In this document: positions 1 to 7,289 of the stretch, in pieces
How positions within the stretch are numbered: the first letter of the stretch is position 1
Layout of the letters: each line of letters opens with the position of its first letter
NCBI GenBank assembly: GCA_003963005.1
Contig: RXJW01000123.1
Coordinates: 1 to 34,039 of the forward strand
Source of the DNA: Burkholderiales bacterium
GTDB taxonomy: Bacteria; Pseudomonadota; Gammaproteobacteria; Burkholderiales; Burkholderiaceae_C
DNA: 34,039 bases
Direction: 5' to 3'
Made by a program: the position numbers and the translations under genes
The notes under the pieces: model-generated
Told to the model about the DNA's origin: nothing
Database searches by the model: none
The model's input: only the letters and a program-made list of their open reading frames with translations

Positions 1-1
1 G

Positions 2-463
2 TCGGCGGTCACGCGGCTGGTGGACATGGGCGTGGAGCCCTTCCTCGTCGGCGCGTCGCTGCGGGCGGTCATGGCGCAGCGCCTGGTGCGACGGCTGTGC
101 GAGGTCTGTGCCGTGCCAACCGACGAGGCACCCGCCATCGGCGACGCCGAACTGGCCACGGCCCTGGCCGATGCCCGTGCCGAGCACACCGAGGGTGCGC
201 CGCTGCCGCAGTGGCGCCGTGCCGTGGGCTGCCCGGCCTGCCAGAACACCGGTTTCAAGGGCCGTGTCGGCATCTACGAGATGATGGACGTGGGCAGCAA
301 GATGCAGCATGCGATCTCCCGCGAGGTCGGCCTGCCGGAGCTCGTCGCGATGGCGCGCCAGGGCGGCTACCGGTCGCTGGCCGAAGAGGGTGCGCTGCGC
401 GTGGTGCAGGGCGTCACGATGATGGATGAAGTGCTGCGCGCGACCGGCACCGCCGAGGCCTGA
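2..463 (+). CDS. gspE: GspE/PulE-type secretion ATPase, C-terminal part (5' end outside window)
   Basis: This is the last ~153 residues of a hexameric cytoplasmic ATPase that powers a type II secretion or type IV pilus-like assembly system. The frame is open from base 2. It reads AVTRLVDMGVEPFLV and SLRAVMAQRLVRRLC, which is the typical GspE/PulE stretch after the Walker B and histidine boxes, then a CxxC pair (CEVC) and a second pair in GCPACQNTGFKGR followed by GIYEMM, matching the tetracysteine zinc-binding module of GspE. The Walker A region lies outside the window. Its TGA overlaps the ATG of the GspF-type gene by one base (TGATG), so the two are translationally coupled. GspE of a type II system is preferred; PilB or a minor pilus ATPase cannot be excluded without the upstream part. 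Confidence 0.85.
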   Translation, partial: SAVTRLVDMGVEPFLVGASLRAVMAQRLVRRLCEVCAVPTDEAPAIGDAELATALADARAEHTEGAPLPQWRRAVGCPACQNTGFKGRVGIYEMMDVGSKMQHAISREVGLPELVAMARQGGYRSLAEEGALRVVQGVTMMDEVLRATGTAEA

Positions 464-1656
464 TGCGATTCGACTACACCGCCCGCGACGCCGCCGGCCA
501 GCCGCACAGCGGCCAGCTGGAGGCGGCGGATGCCGCCGATGCCATCGGCCGGCTCGCCGCGCAGGGCATGACGCCCACCCGGCTGGAGGCCCGCAACGCC
601 GCGCCCGCGAAGCGCGCCGCAGGCGGCCGCATCAAGCTGGCCGACCAGGTGGTGCTGCTGCGCGAGCTGGCCACCCTGCTGACGGCCGGCGTGACGCTCG
701 GCGATGCGCTGCCGAGCCTCGTGCAGGCCTACGAAGGCCAGCCGCTCGGCGCGCCGCTGGCGCAGATGGAGTCGCTGGTGCGTGGCGGCGCTCGCCTGTC
801 CGACGCACTGCGCATCGACGAACTGCAGATGCCGGTCTATGTCATCGCGCTGGCCCAGGCCGGCGAGGCCAGCGGCGACATTGCACGCGCACTGCAGGAG
901 TCGGCCGAGCAGCTCGAACTGAGCCGCAAGGCCAACGAGGACCTGCGCAGCGCACTCATCTACCCGAGCGTGCTGGTGGGTGCCGGCTCGCTGGCCGTGC
1001 TCTTCATCTTCGTCGGCGTGGTGCCGCGCTTCGCCAACCTGATCAAGGGCAGCCGGCAGGTGCCGGAGCTGTCGCGTTGGGTGATCGAGTCCGGCGTGTA
1101 TGTGCGCGGCCATCTGTTCGAGGCGCTGCTGATCCTGGCGGCGGCGATCGGCCTGGTCGTCACCAGCCTGTCGCGGGCCTCGACCCGGCGTGCGCTGCTG
1201 CAGGCGCTGCTGCGCGTGCCCGTCGTGGGCCCCTGGCTCGTGCAGGCCGAGATCGGCCGCTGGGCGACGGTGCTCGGCAGCCTGCTGTCCAACCGCGTGC
1301 CCATCCTGACCGCGATGGAGCTGGCCCAGGGCGTGATTCGCCTGGACCGATTGCGCCTGGGCCTGGAGCGCGCCACCAAGGGCCTGCAGCAGGGCCAGAG
1401 CCTGAGTGCCGGTCTCGAGACGCAGCCCTGGTTCCCGCGCACGCGGCTGAACCTGATCCGCGTGGGGGAACGCTCCGGCGAGCTGCCGCGCATGTTGCTG
1501 GCCCTCGGCCACAGCCAGCGGGATGCCGCCGCGGTGCTGCAAAAGCGCATGCTGGGCTTGATCGAGCCGATCGCCATCCTGCTGATCGGCGCGGTCATCG
1601 GCTTCGTCATGGTGGCCGTGATGATGGCCATCACGAGCTTCGACACGCTCGTCTAG
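463..1656 (+). CDS. gspF: GspF-type inner-membrane platform protein
   Basis: A 397-residue polytopic protein of the GspF/PilC family, the inner-membrane platform that couples the ATPase to pseudopilus assembly. The N-terminus (MRFDYTARDAAGQPHSG) has the family's usual opening. Two cytoplasmic T2SSF repeats are visible: one around residues 57-180 (ELATLLTAGVTLGDAL, QAGEASGDIARAL) and one around 260-385 (GSLLSNRVPILTAMEL, VGERSGELPRML). Membrane segments lie at roughly 165-190, 210-232 and 366-392, and the length is normal. The start overlaps the preceding ATPase stop by one base. Its TAG stop interlocks with the leftward sulfotransferase stop in the tetranucleotide CTAG. No prepilin genes are visible downstream, so this E-F pair is cut off from the rest of its system by the polysaccharide locus. 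Confidence 0.9.
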   Translation: MRFDYTARDAAGQPHSGQLEAADAADAIGRLAAQGMTPTRLEARNAAPAKRAAGGRIKLADQVVLLRELATLLTAGVTLGDALPSLVQAYEGQPLGAPLAQMESLVRGGARLSDALRIDELQMPVYVIALAQAGEASGDIARALQESAEQLELSRKANEDLRSALIYPSVLVGAGSLAVLFIFVGVVPRFANLIKGSRQVPELSRWVIESGVYVRGHLFEALLILAAAIGLVVTSLSRASTRRALLQALLRVPVVGPWLVQAEIGRWATVLGSLLSNRVPILTAMELAQGVIRLDRLRLGLERATKGLQQGQSLSAGLETQPWFPRTRLNLIRVGERSGELPRMLLALGHSQRDAAAVLQKRMLGLIEPIAILLIGAVIGFVMVAVMMAITSFDTLV

Positions 1657-2690
1657 CGCGCTCGCTGTTGCGCCGCATCCAGCGCGGCGATGCCGGCTGC
1701 GGCCGCCGCCGGCGCCGGCTGGTCGTAGCGTTCGATGCGCCCCCGGCTCGTGCGCGCGAGGGCGTTGGCGAGGGCATCGCCGGGCGCCGCGGGCAGGCCC
1801 AGGTGGGTCATCACCCGTGCGACCACGGCCCGCGGGTCCGCGGCGAGCTCCGCCTGGTCGACCACCGTCCAGCGGCCGGCCGGCAGCTGCGACGGCAGGC
1901 CGTCGAGCACGTCCGCGCAGCGCTCAAGCGCCTCGCCCAGGAAGGCGTCCAGGCCGTCCCCCGCGCCCGGCGTGAGGCGGTGCTCGGCGAACATCGACTG
2001 CCACATCTTGCGGTTGGAGTGGAACACCGTGGCAGCGTCGCGCACCATCCAGACCACCTGCGCCTCGGGGAAGCGCCGCAGCAGCGTCGGCAGGCGGAAG
2101 CTGTGGTTGGGCGACTTCAGGATCAGCCGCTGCCCCGGCTGCCCGCCCGTGGCGAGCACGCCCGCCATGAAGCGCTCGAAGCGGGGCAGCCACGTGGCCT
2201 CGTGGGTGTGCCAGTACGCCGGGTCCAGCGTGTGGTGCAGCTCGGGCAGGCGCTCGGGCATCAGGAAGCCGCGGTAGGCGGAGTCCACGCCCAGCGTGAG
2301 CAGGGCGAATTCATCTTCCTGCGGCGACAGCGCGCTGATCTCGAGACCGTCCATCGGCCGCGCGATGCGCACGTCCTGGCGCGGCGCCGGCAGCAGCTGG
2401 AAGGCACTCGCGTTCATGCACTGCCAGGTCAGCGGCGTGGGCCAGCCGGTGGCCGCCGTCAGCAGCTCGTGCATCACCGTCGTGCCGCTGCGCCAGGGGC
2501 CGACGATGAACAGCGGCGGCGCCAGCGCCGGGGCCTGCGAGACGCGGGCTTCGCTCAGGCGGCGGTTCAGCGTCGCCCAGGCCGAACGCCAGCGCAACTG
2601 GGCGCGGGTGCCGAAGGGCAGGGCACGCCATGGCGGGCCGCTGCGGGCCCAGCGCAGCAGGTCGGCATCGAGCGTGTGCAGCGGGCTCAT
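1653..2690 (-). CDS. PAPS-dependent sulfotransferase family protein
   Basis: A 345-residue protein of the Sulfotransfer_3 type, predicted to move sulfate from PAPS to a hydroxyl or amine. The 5'-phosphosulfate loop is seen at residues 61-77 (FIVGPWRSGTTVMHELL). The segment LKSPNHSFRLPTLLRRFP (191-208) leads into VVWMVRDAATVFHS (212-225), the 3'-phosphate-binding strand and helix with R217 and S225. No signal peptide or membrane helix is evident, so it is probably cytoplasmic. Its ATG overlaps the stop of the upstream membrane enzyme by 4 bp (ATGA). Because it is coupled to that operon and faces a flippase/polymerase locus, a sugar or lipid-linked oligosaccharide substrate is a reasonable inference; the exact acceptor cannot be read from sequence. 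Confidence 0.85.
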   Translation of the reverse strand: MSPLHTLDADLLRWARSGPPWRALPFGTRAQLRWRSAWATLNRRLSEARVSQAPALAPPLFIVGPWRSGTTVMHELLTAATGWPTPLTWQCMNASAFQLLPAPRQDVRIARPMDGLEISALSPQEDEFALLTLGVDSAYRGFLMPERLPELHHTLDPAYWHTHEATWLPRFERFMAGVLATGGQPGQRLILKSPNHSFRLPTLLRRFPEAQVVWMVRDAATVFHSNRKMWQSMFAEHRLTPGAGDGLDAFLGEALERCADVLDGLPSQLPAGRWTVVDQAELAADPRAVVARVMTHLGLPAAPGDALANALARTSRGRIERYDQPAPAAAAAGIAALDAAQQRAR

Positions 2691-4660
2691 GGCGACCCGC
2701 CGAACTGCGCGGCGCGCCGGCGTTCGGCGTCGGCCAGGCGTGCTTCCAGCAGGCCGCGCAGGCGCTTTGCCACGGCGGGCTGCCGGGCCGCGATGTCGTG
2801 CTGCTCGCGTGGATCCTGCGCGAGGTCGTACAGCTCGGCGCGTTGCTCGGCGAGGTGCAGCACGAGCTTGAGGTCGCCGTCGATGACCGCGTAGTGGCCC
2901 GCGCGGAGGGGGCGGAAGCGGCTCTGGCGTTCCATCGCCATCGTGAACACGGGCTGCGGCTGCAGCTCACCGCCGAGCAGGGCGGGCTTCAGGCTGCGAC
3001 CGTCCACGCCCGGCAGGGCCGGCAGGCCCAGCACGTCGCTGACCGTGGGCACCAGGTCGGCCAGGCTCACCGGTGTGCTCACCACGCGCCCGGTGCGCTG
3101 GCCCGGCAGCTTGATGACCAGCGGCACCCGCACGACCGCCTCGTGCAGCCAGTCACCCGCATGACCGATGTAGCCGCGCTCGAAGGATTCGCCGTGGTCG
3201 GACGTGACGATCACGAGCGCGTTGTCGAGCTTGCCTTGCCGGTCCAGTTCGTCGAGGAAGCGGCCCAGCGCCTCGTCGGCGCCCATGATGGATTCGCGGT
3301 AGCGCAGCCGGTGCTTGTCGATCAGGGCTTGCTGGCGCGCCGGGTAGCGCGTCATGCCCAGCATCTCCGACCAGCGGTCCAGCTGACCCTCGGGCAGCAG
3401 CTTGTGCTTGGTGCTGGGCGGCGGCAGGTAGGGGTCGTGCGGTGGCAGGGTGTGCAGCCAGAAGAACCGGGGCCGCCCGTTGTCCGCGAGCAGGGGCAGG
3501 GCGGCGTCGTAGGTGTAGGCCGGCGCGAACGGGCTGCGCTCGGGGAAGAGGTGCACGTCCAGCGTGTCCAGCAGCGGAATGAGGCCCGACAGCCAGAACG
3601 GCAGCGTCGTGTCGGCCAGCGTGCTGAGCGCCACCCGCGGCTGCAGGCCGAGGGACGGCGACGGGGCGATGGCCTGCGTCGTGTACTCGTCGAAGCTGCC
3701 ATGGTGGCGCGGGCTGGCCATCAGGTTGGCGCTGATGGAATGGGCTTCGTAGCCCTGTGCCCGCAGTTGGCTGGCCAGGGTCTGGCCGCGCATGGCCGGC
3801 GCCATCTTCGCGACGATCTGCACGCCCCAGTGCGTCCAGGGCAGCACGCCGGTCTCCATCGTGCTGGTGCTCGGGGTCGTGAAGTTGCTGCTCGCGTAGT
3901 GGCGGTCGAAGCAGGTGGCGCGCGCGGCCAGGGCGCGCAGGCGGGGCATCGTGGTCGGGCCGTCGCCGCAGACGGCGGCGTCTTCCGCCGCGAGCGTGTC
4001 GATCGTGAGCAGGTAGATGTCCGGCTGGGCCGGCGTGTTCGCTGGGCGAGGCGCGGAGGCCGGGGCCGGCGTCAGCAGCGTGAGGCGGGGCGGATGGGCG
4101 ATCAGCCAGCCGACCGACACGACCAGCAGCGCGATCGCCACGCGCTGCAGGCTGCGCAGCGGCGGCACGAGGCGGGCGAGAAAAACCTTCAGGCGCCCCC
4201 CACGCAGGGCCAACACCGACACCACCAGCAGCCCGCTGACGGCCGCCAGGCGCGCGGTGGCCGAGAGGGCGAAGTCGCCATCCGTCACCAGCTTCAGCCA
4301 CGCCCAGCTGGCCGAGCCGAACTGCCAGACGCAGATCCAGGTCAGCGGCAGCAGGGTCGTGGCCCAGGCGACCACGTCGGCACGCTCGGCCGGCAGGCCC
4401 CGGCGCTGAAGCAGCCAGCCGATGCCGATCGATGTGGCAGCCAGCAGCAGGGCCGGCAACGTGAGCAGGATCAGGGCCAGCGCGACATCCCGGCCGAGCT
4501 CAGCGGGCGTCTGGAAGGCCAGGAAGGCGTCCACCTGGCGCAGCAGCATCCAGGGCATCCAGAAGAGCCCGAGCGCCACGAACGCCACGCCGAAGGCGGT
4601 GCGCAGTCGGGCGGGCGGGAGATCGGGACGCAGGGGCCGGGTGCTCGCCGAAGCGTTCAT
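2687..4660 (-). CDS. Five-helix membrane enzyme of the sulfatase / alkaline-phosphatase superfamily, lacking the formylglycine motif
   Basis: A 657-residue protein with five predicted membrane helices (about 22-42, 59-84, 97-117, 136-152, 172-190) and a large C-terminal domain from about 213. That domain has sulfatase-superfamily landmarks: LLTIDTL with D221, LHTLPPHDPY with H403 and H408, and VTSDHGESF with D488-H489. The active-site segment reads FTTPSTSTMETG: aligned on Pro263, Thr261 takes the place of the formylglycine Cys/Ser and Thr265 the place of the Arg of CxPxR. A canonical formylglycine sulfatase is therefore unlikely. Five helices plus a Thr nucleophile resemble LtaS, OpgB and EptA phosphotransferases, so it may be a periplasm-facing transferase modifying the polysaccharide or lipid. 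It is ATGA-coupled to both neighbours. 'Sulfatase' is a family label here, not a proven activity. Confidence 0.8.
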   Translation of the reverse strand: MNASASTRPLRPDLPPARLRTAFGVAFVALGLFWMPWMLLRQVDAFLAFQTPAELGRDVALALILLTLPALLLAATSIGIGWLLQRRGLPAERADVVAWATTLLPLTWICVWQFGSASWAWLKLVTDGDFALSATARLAAVSGLLVVSVLALRGGRLKVFLARLVPPLRSLQRVAIALLVVSVGWLIAHPPRLTLLTPAPASAPRPANTPAQPDIYLLTIDTLAAEDAAVCGDGPTTMPRLRALAARATCFDRHYASSNFTTPSTSTMETGVLPWTHWGVQIVAKMAPAMRGQTLASQLRAQGYEAHSISANLMASPRHHGSFDEYTTQAIAPSPSLGLQPRVALSTLADTTLPFWLSGLIPLLDTLDVHLFPERSPFAPAYTYDAALPLLADNGRPRFFWLHTLPPHDPYLPPPSTKHKLLPEGQLDRWSEMLGMTRYPARQQALIDKHRLRYRESIMGADEALGRFLDELDRQGKLDNALVIVTSDHGESFERGYIGHAGDWLHEAVVRVPLVIKLPGQRTGRVVSTPVSLADLVPTVSDVLGLPALPGVDGRSLKPALLGGELQPQPVFTMAMERQSRFRPLRAGHYAVIDGDLKLVLHLAEQRAELYDLAQDPREQHDIAARQPAVAKRLRGLLEARLADAERRRAAQFGGSP

Positions 4661-4875
4661 TCAGCGTTGCGGCCCGTCAGGCGTCGCCACAGGCGGCGCG
4701 CGAACGCGCTGATCCACTGACGCAGGAACAGCCAGACGCCGACGATGCCCGCAAACACCGGCGCGAGCAGCTGGAACAGCATGCCGCCCGCGTTCGGATC
4801 GACGTAGGCGTGGGCCGGCGTGGTGACCAGGAGCAGGCACAGCACCAGGCCCGGCAGGAGAAGGAACGGCTTCAT
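4657..4875 (-). CDS. Small exported/membrane protein with an A-YVDPNAGG motif
   Basis: A 72-residue protein of unknown function. I chose the ATG at 4875 because it places a clean signal peptide at the N-terminus (MKPFLLLPGLVLCLLL, then TPAHA before YVDPN). An upstream in-frame start at 4917 would add 14 poorly fitting residues. After cleavage the mature protein would begin YVDPNAGGMLFQLL, pass through a single membrane helix (about 31-50, APVFAGIVGVWLFL) and end in a very basic tail (RRLWRRLTGRN). From memory, small proteins with an A-Y-[VIL]-D-P-G-type motif occur beside sulfatase-like and glycosyltransferase genes in polysaccharide loci; no function is known to me. Its stop overlaps the start of the next gene by 4 bp, making it the first gene of the leftward trio. 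Confidence 0.7.
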   Translation of the reverse strand: MKPFLLLPGLVLCLLLVTTPAHAYVDPNAGGMLFQLLAPVFAGIVGVWLFLRQWISAFARRLWRRLTGRNAE

Positions 4876-4941
4876 GTGGCGATAGTGGAAGGCCCGGATC
4901 AGCCGGGCGCTTGCCACCCCGACCGTGGATGGCGCGACCGC

Positions 4942-4947
4942 ATTTTA
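4942..4947 (-). promoter_or_regulatory. Possible -10 box (TAAAAT) for the leftward sulfo-modification trio
   Basis: On the minus strand TAAAAT lies about 66 bp upstream of the small-protein ATG, in the otherwise GC-rich 165-bp gap shared with the divergent flippase gene. I find no convincing -35 at 16-18 bp. The call rests only on the AT-rich hexamer in the right place. Confidence 0.25.
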
Positions 4948-4997
4948 TGGGGCGTGCATGGCCGCGCCGGCGGGGCGCCGGGCGGGGAACGCCTCCT

Positions 4998-5003
4998 TAC
5001 AAT
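4998..5003 (+). promoter_or_regulatory. Candidate -10 box (TACAAT) for the flippase-led operon
   Basis: TACAAT stands 37 bp before the flippase TTG start, which would give a 5' leader of about 30 nt. The same hexamer recurs before the GT2 gene (6328), before rpmF (22813) and before the mucD-lepA small RNA candidate (32218). No good -35 is visible here. Confidence 0.4.
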
Positions 5004-5040
5004 CCGCGGCCTTCCACCGCAGCCGCAGGCTCCCTCCTTC

Positions 5041-6312
5041 TTGAAGCTCGCCAAGCACACGCTTCTCAACCTGGTCGGGCTCGGTGCGCCGCTGCTGCTC
5101 GCCCTGGTCTGCATCCCCGCGCTGATGCACGGGCTCGGCCCCGAGCGATTCGGGCTGCTGACGCTCGTCTGGGCCGTGACGAGCTATTTCGGGCTGTTCG
5201 ACCTCGGCCTCGGCCGCGCGCTGACGCAGCAGCTCGCCATCCTCATCGACCGCCAGGACACCGAGCGCATCGGCCCCCTCAGCGCCTCGGCCCTGCTGCT
5301 GATGACGGCCCTGGGCGGCCTGGCCGGTGGCCTGATGGTGGTGCTGGCCCCGTGGGGGGTGGACCTGATCAAGGCCCTGCCGGACCGGCACGAGGCCATC
5401 ACGGCCTGCTGGGTCATGGGCCTGGCGGTGCCCTTCATCGTGCTGACGGCCGGCCTGCGCGGCATGCTGGAGGCCTGCCACGCCTTCGAGGTGCTGAACT
5501 ACGTGCGGCTGCCGATGGGGCTGTGGACCTTTGCCGGGCCCTGGTGCGTGCTGCACTGGATCGGGCCCGACCTCGTGCTGATCACCCTGAGCCTGGCGGT
5601 CGGGCGGCTGGTGGGCTTTGCTGCGCATGCGTGGCTGGCGTGGCGGGCGCTGCCGCAGTTGCGGGGCCGGCTGCGCTGGGAGGCGAGCTGGCTCAAGCCG
5701 CTGCTGGTGTCGGGCGGGTGGTTGACGCTGAGCAACATCGTCAGCCCGTTCATGGGCTATGTCGATCGCTTCATGATCGGCGCCACCGTGTCGGCGGCGG
5801 CCGTCGCCTACTACGCCACGCCGCAGGAAATCGTCACCAAGCTCTGGATCATCCCGGGCGCGCTGACGGCCGTGCTCTTCCCGACCTTCGCCGCGCAGGC
5901 CGCCCGCAAGGAAGCCTCCGCCTGGGCGCTGTACGACCGGGCCGTGCGCATCCTGTTCGTGGTACTGCTGCCGATCTGCGCGGTGCTGGGCCTGGGCGCC
6001 GAGCCGCTGCTGCGCTGGTGGATCGGGCCGGAACTCGCGGCCCACAGCGCGCCCATCCTGCGCGTGTTTTCGGTCGGCATCCTGATCAACTGCCTGGCCC
6101 ACGTGCCGCTGACCTGGCTGCACGGCACCGGCCGGTTCCGCGCGCCGGCCCTGCTGCACTGCGCGGAGCTGCCGCTGTTCCTGCTCGCGCTGTGGCTGTT
6201 CTCGGCACAGTGGGGCCTGATGGGCGCCGCCATGGCCTGGCTGCTGCGCATGGTGGCCGATGCCGCCGCGCTGTTCGCCCTGTGCCGCCTGGACCGTCGC
6301 ACCGGCCGGTAG
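5041..6312 (+). CDS. wzx: Wzx-type oligosaccharide flippase
   Basis: A 423-residue, 12-14-helix membrane protein of the MOP/polysaccharide-synthase family, predicted to flip undecaprenyl-linked repeat units to the periplasmic face. It opens with LKLAKHTLLNLVGLGAP and continues with PALMHGLGPERFGLLTLVWAV and FGLFDLGLGRALTQ, the characteristic N-terminal pattern of bacterial Wzx proteins; the internal GYVDRFMIG is also typical. The frame is open upstream to 4810, but that extension is charged and low-complexity. The first plausible start is TTG at 5041, directly before the conserved N-terminus, although no strong Shine-Dalgarno precedes it. It heads a rightward run of polysaccharide genes and is followed 43 bp later by the GT2 gene. 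Confidence 0.88.
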   Translation: MKLAKHTLLNLVGLGAPLLLALVCIPALMHGLGPERFGLLTLVWAVTSYFGLFDLGLGRALTQQLAILIDRQDTERIGPLSASALLLMTALGGLAGGLMVVLAPWGVDLIKALPDRHEAITACWVMGLAVPFIVLTAGLRGMLEACHAFEVLNYVRLPMGLWTFAGPWCVLHWIGPDLVLITLSLAVGRLVGFAAHAWLAWRALPQLRGRLRWEASWLKPLLVSGGWLTLSNIVSPFMGYVDRFMIGATVSAAAVAYYATPQEIVTKLWIIPGALTAVLFPTFAAQAARKEASAWALYDRAVRILFVVLLPICAVLGLGAEPLLRWWIGPELAAHSAPILRVFSVGILINCLAHVPLTWLHGTGRFRAPALLHCAELPLFLLALWLFSAQWGLMGAAMAWLLRMVADAAALFALCRLDRRTGR

Positions 6313-6327
6313 ACCGGGCCCGGTGCC

Positions 6328-6333
6328 TACAAT
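6328..6333 (+). promoter_or_regulatory. Candidate internal -10 box (TACAAT) before the GT2 gene
   Basis: TACAAT with a TG two bases further upstream (TGCCTACAAT) lies in the 43-bp gap after the flippase stop. The ATG follows 22 bp after the box, giving a leader of about 16 nt. No -35 is recognisable. Confidence 0.35.
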
Positions 6334-6355
6334 CGCCGCGCCGTCGCTCCGCCCC

Positions 6356-7276
6356 ATGTCCCAGCCCCTCGTCACCCTCGTCACCCCTGTCTACAACCAG
6401 GCCGAATTCCTGGCGGCGACGATCGAGAGCGTGCTGGCGCAGGACTATCCGGCGCTCGAGTACCTCGTCATCGACGACGGCTCCACGGACGACTCGCTGG
6501 CCGTGGCCCGCCGCTACGAGGCCGCGCACCCCGGCCGGCTCACGGTGCTGACGCAAGCCAACAGCGGCCAGGCCGCGACCCTGAACCGCGGCTGGACGCT
6601 GGCCCGGGGTGACGTCCTGGCCTACCTCAGCTCCGACGACTGCCTCGTGCCGACGGCGGTGAGCCGCATGGTGCAGGCGCTGCAGGCCGCACCGCAGGCC
6701 GCGGTGGCGTACTGCGATTTCTGGCTGATCGATGCGCACGGGCGCCGCCTGCGCGAGTCGCGCACCGAAGCCTTCGATGCCCGGCGCCTGTGTGTCGACC
6801 TGGTCTGCCAGCCCGGCCCGGGGGCGTTCTTCCGCCGCGAGGTGTTCGACCGCGAAGGCGGCTGGCGCGCCGACCTGCGCCAGGTGCCTGATTTCGAGTT
6901 CTGGCTGCGCGCCGCCGGGCAGGGCGGCTTCGTTCGCGTGCCGGAACTGCTGGCCGAATACCGCATCCACGAGGGCTCCGCGTCCTTCCGGGTGATGCCG
7001 CAGGCGCGCGCGGAGGAAATCGTGCGGGTCATGCAGGCCTACTGGGCCGCACGGCCCGCCCAGCCCGACGCGGTGCGGTCGCTGGCGCGCGCCTACAGCT
7101 TCGCCGCCAAGAACCACGGCCAGTCCGGTCGCGTCGGCGACGCGCTGAAGTGCCTGGGTCAGGCCCTGCGACGCCGCCCGTCCCTGGCGCTGGACCTCGG
7201 CGTCTGGCGCCAGGTGCTCGTCGGCCTGCTGCGGCGCAGCTGGTACCAGTGGCGCGCCTCGACGCGGGCCGCGTGA
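6356..7276 (+). CDS. Family 2 glycosyltransferase
   Basis: A 306-residue inverting GT-A glycosyltransferase that should add one sugar from a nucleotide donor to the lipid-linked repeat unit on the cytoplasmic face. MSQPLVTLVTPVYNQAEFL begins the GT2 fold. LVIDDGSTDDS carries the nucleotide-binding aspartates D40-D41, and YLSSDDCLVP carries the metal-binding acidic cluster at 93-95. QVPDFEFWLRAA fits the catalytic acidic region of the second half. The ATG at 6356 was preferred to an upstream in-frame start at 6260 because it begins exactly at the conserved first strand and avoids overlap with the flippase. The C-terminal ~70 residues form a helical basic tail that may contact the membrane. Donor and acceptor are unknown. 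Confidence 0.88.
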   Translation: MSQPLVTLVTPVYNQAEFLAATIESVLAQDYPALEYLVIDDGSTDDSLAVARRYEAAHPGRLTVLTQANSGQAATLNRGWTLARGDVLAYLSSDDCLVPTAVSRMVQALQAAPQAAVAYCDFWLIDAHGRRLRESRTEAFDARRLCVDLVCQPGPGAFFRREVFDREGGWRADLRQVPDFEFWLRAAGQGGFVRVPELLAEYRIHEGSASFRVMPQARAEEIVRVMQAYWAARPAQPDAVRSLARAYSFAAKNHGQSGRVGDALKCLGQALRRRPSLALDLGVWRQVLVGLLRRSWYQWRASTRAA

Positions 7277-7289
7277 TCGGCCATCACCC

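Noticed and set aside
2630..4720. Long rightward open frame opposite the sulfatase-superfamily gene
   Set aside because: Arg/Gln/Gly-rich low-complexity translation with no family motif; it is the mirror of a well-supported gene in GC-rich DNA.
4876..4917. Longer form of the small exported protein starting at 4917
   Set aside because: Adds 14 residues that would bury the signal peptide's n-region; the 4875 start gives a standard signal peptide.
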